From positions 1 through 6,971 of the forward strand of contig ONLC01000113.1 in assembly GCA_900318545.1 (NCBI GenBank): a stretch of 6,971 nucleotides of DNA, given 5' to 3'. This stretch comes from an uncultured Eubacteriales bacterium. GTDB taxonomy: Bacteria > Bacillota > Clostridia > Oscillospirales > Ruminococcaceae. The notes beneath the pieces were generated by a model, which ran no database searches, had not been told where the DNA came from, and worked only from the letters and a program-made list of their open reading frames with translations. Below are positions 6,073 through 6,971 of the stretch, piece after piece (positions within the stretch are counted from its first letter, which is position 1; every line of letters begins with the position of its first letter). The position numbers and the translations under genes are program-made.

Positions 6073-6618
6073 ATGCAGATCACAGCAAAAAACGAATATG
6101 AAAGTCATATCAAGCGTGTTATTATTTCCGAGGAGGAAATAAAGAAAGCTGTCAAAAAGGCAGGAAAAATGCTCTCCGAGAAATATGAGGGCAAGCCTCT
6201 GCTGCTTGTGAGCATACTTAAAGGAGCATTTGTTTTTCTGGCAGACCTGAGCAAGGAGGTCTCTATCCCCTGTGAGATAGGCTTTATGGCGGCAAAAAGC
6301 TACTTTGAGTCTACAGAATCATCGGGTCAGGTGCAGATAACTATGGATCTCGCTCAGGATATCAGTCAGTACCATGTTGTGATAGTTGAGGACATCATCG
6401 ACACGGGCAGAACTCTTGCTGAGATAGCCAGAATACTCAGAGGAAGAAAACCTCTCTCCCTTGAGATACTGACTCTGCTCGACAAGCCCGAACGCAGGCT
6501 AATTGATCTTGAGGCTGACTACACTCTGTTTACTATCCCTGACTACTTTGTTATAGGCTACGGGCTTGACTACGGCGAGTACTACAGAAATCTGCCCTAT
6601 ATCGCAGAGTACGAATAG
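6073..6618 (+). CDS. hpt: Hypoxanthine phosphoribosyltransferase
   Basis: A 181-residue cytoplasmic purine-salvage enzyme that joins hypoxanthine (usually also guanine) to PRPP to make IMP (or GMP). The length matches bacterial Hpt proteins (about 180). The PRPP-binding motif VVIVEDIIDTGRTL covers 102-115, with E106, D107 and the catalytic-base aspartate D110. The LKG loop is at 49-51, the flexible-loop SY pair at S76-Y77, and the purine-contacting lysine K138 lies in LLDKPERR. The C-terminal FVIGYGLDY (159-167) includes D166, the counterpart of the metal-binding aspartate. The ATG at 6073 follows AGGAGG at 6061-6066. The gene is first in an operon with a purine permease 9 bp downstream, so uptake and conversion of the base are linked. 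In Firmicutes hpt often lies near tilS and ftsH; here it does not. Confidence 0.96.
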   Translation: MQITAKNEYESHIKRVIISEEEIKKAVKKAGKMLSEKYEGKPLLLVSILKGAFVFLADLSKEVSIPCEIGFMAAKSYFESTESSGQVQITMDLAQDISQYHVVIVEDIIDTGRTLAEIARILRGRKPLSLEILTLLDKPERRLIDLEADYTLFTIPDYFVIGYGLDYGEYYRNLPYIAEYE

Positions 6619-6627
6619 GGGGGGAGC

Positions 6628-6971
6628 GTGTTGGAAAGGCTTTTTAAGCTGAAGGAGCACGGCACTACAGTCAAAACGGAGATAATGGCAGGCATAACAA
6701 GCTTTATGACTATTGCCTACATACTGGCAGTAAACCCGAGCGTACTTAGCTCCACCGGAATGGACAGTACGGCCGTTCTGCTGGCTACCTGCCTTGCTTC
6801 ATGCCTTGGAACGCTCTGCATGTGACTTATGGCCAACCTCCCCTTTGTGCTCTCAGCAGGAATGGGACTTAACGCCTACATGGCATATACGGTGTGTGCC
6901 TCGATGGGGTACCCGTGGCAGGTAGCTCTGCTGGCAGTTTTTATTGAGGGAGTTATCTTTATTGTACTGTC
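6628..6971 (+). pseudogene. NCS2/AzgA-type purine permease, interrupted by an in-frame TGA (also cut by window end)
   Basis: The reading frame begins at GTG 6628 (TTG 6631 is an alternative) just after hpt, behind the ribosome-binding stretch AGGGGGGGAG. The first 65 residues carry the family motif TSFMTIAYILAVNP near 24-37, typical of AzgA/PbuG guanine-hypoxanthine permeases. The frame then hits TGA at 6823-6825. The same frame continues without another stop to the window edge, reading MANLPFVLSAGMGLNAYMAY and onward, which matches the conserved ANLP-x-AL-APGMGLNA region of the family. No frameshift is needed. Relatives have a small residue (usually Gly or Ala) at the stop position, so a single GGA to TGA change would explain it. 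As written, translation gives a 65-residue fragment; an ATG at 6829 could restart but has no ribosome binding site. This may be a real null allele or a sequencing error. Full-length relatives are about 430-480 residues. Confidence 0.8.

Noticed and set aside
6823..6825. TGA read as selenocysteine, tryptophan or glycine (alternative code)
   Set aside because: The family has no selenocysteine at this site and I see no clear SECIS-like hairpin just downstream. Tryptophan elsewhere is encoded by TGG, and the regulator gene ends with TGA in a normal ATGA overlap, so TGA is a stop here.

Overview
The window reads as a chromosomal stretch from an anaerobic gut-type Clostridia member, most likely a Ruminococcus-like Oscillospiraceae. 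The basis is medium-GC DNA, strong GGAGG-type ribosome binding sites, sigma-A promoters of the form TGTGCTATAAT, and Firmicutes-style response regulator/kinase/ABC operons. The genus is inference; no 16S or other diagnostic marker is present. Seven protein-coding genes and one interrupted gene are visible. Six lie on the minus strand (1-5927) and two on the plus strand (6073 to the end).

Minus-strand block 1 (3665 down to 1) is one signalling/transport operon. An OmpR-family response regulator overlaps a two-TM histidine kinase by ATGA. A 72-bp gap follows, then a MacB/LolD-type ABC ATPase, then 12 bp, then a large FtsX-type permease cut by the left edge. The operon promoter is at 3699-3727. 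The gap before the ATPase gene holds an exact TTCTTAA-N4-TTCTTAA direct repeat, the spacing used by OmpR/PhoB-family regulators, placed just upstream of a weak promoter-like sequence. The likely circuit is a kinase that senses a membrane or envelope signal and a regulator that raises transporter expression. The substrate cannot be read from the sequence.

Minus-strand block 2 (5927 down to 3738) holds two separately promoted, separately terminated genes. One is an unrecognised 239-aa protein with a C-terminal zinc ribbon. The other is an RmuC-family gene whose start I place at 5089. Strong intrinsic terminators lie after each (5163-5191 and 3732-3796). The second terminator runs directly into the promoter of the response-regulator operon.

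The plus-strand block (6009 to the end) is a purine-salvage operon: hypoxanthine phosphoribosyltransferase, then 9 bp later an NCS2/AzgA-type purine permease. The permease frame is interrupted by a single in-frame TGA at 6823-6825, in a conserved stretch where relatives usually carry a small residue. The frame continues intact to the window edge. This is the most striking anomaly in the window: a nonsense mutation, a sequencing error or, less likely, readthrough.

I found no CRISPR array, insertion sequence, tRNA, rRNA or phage gene. The window looks like ordinary core/accessory chromosome, and I do not see an undescribed multi-gene system. The items most worth following are the interrupted permease, the candidate regulator site before the ABC genes, and the uncharacterised zinc-ribbon protein.
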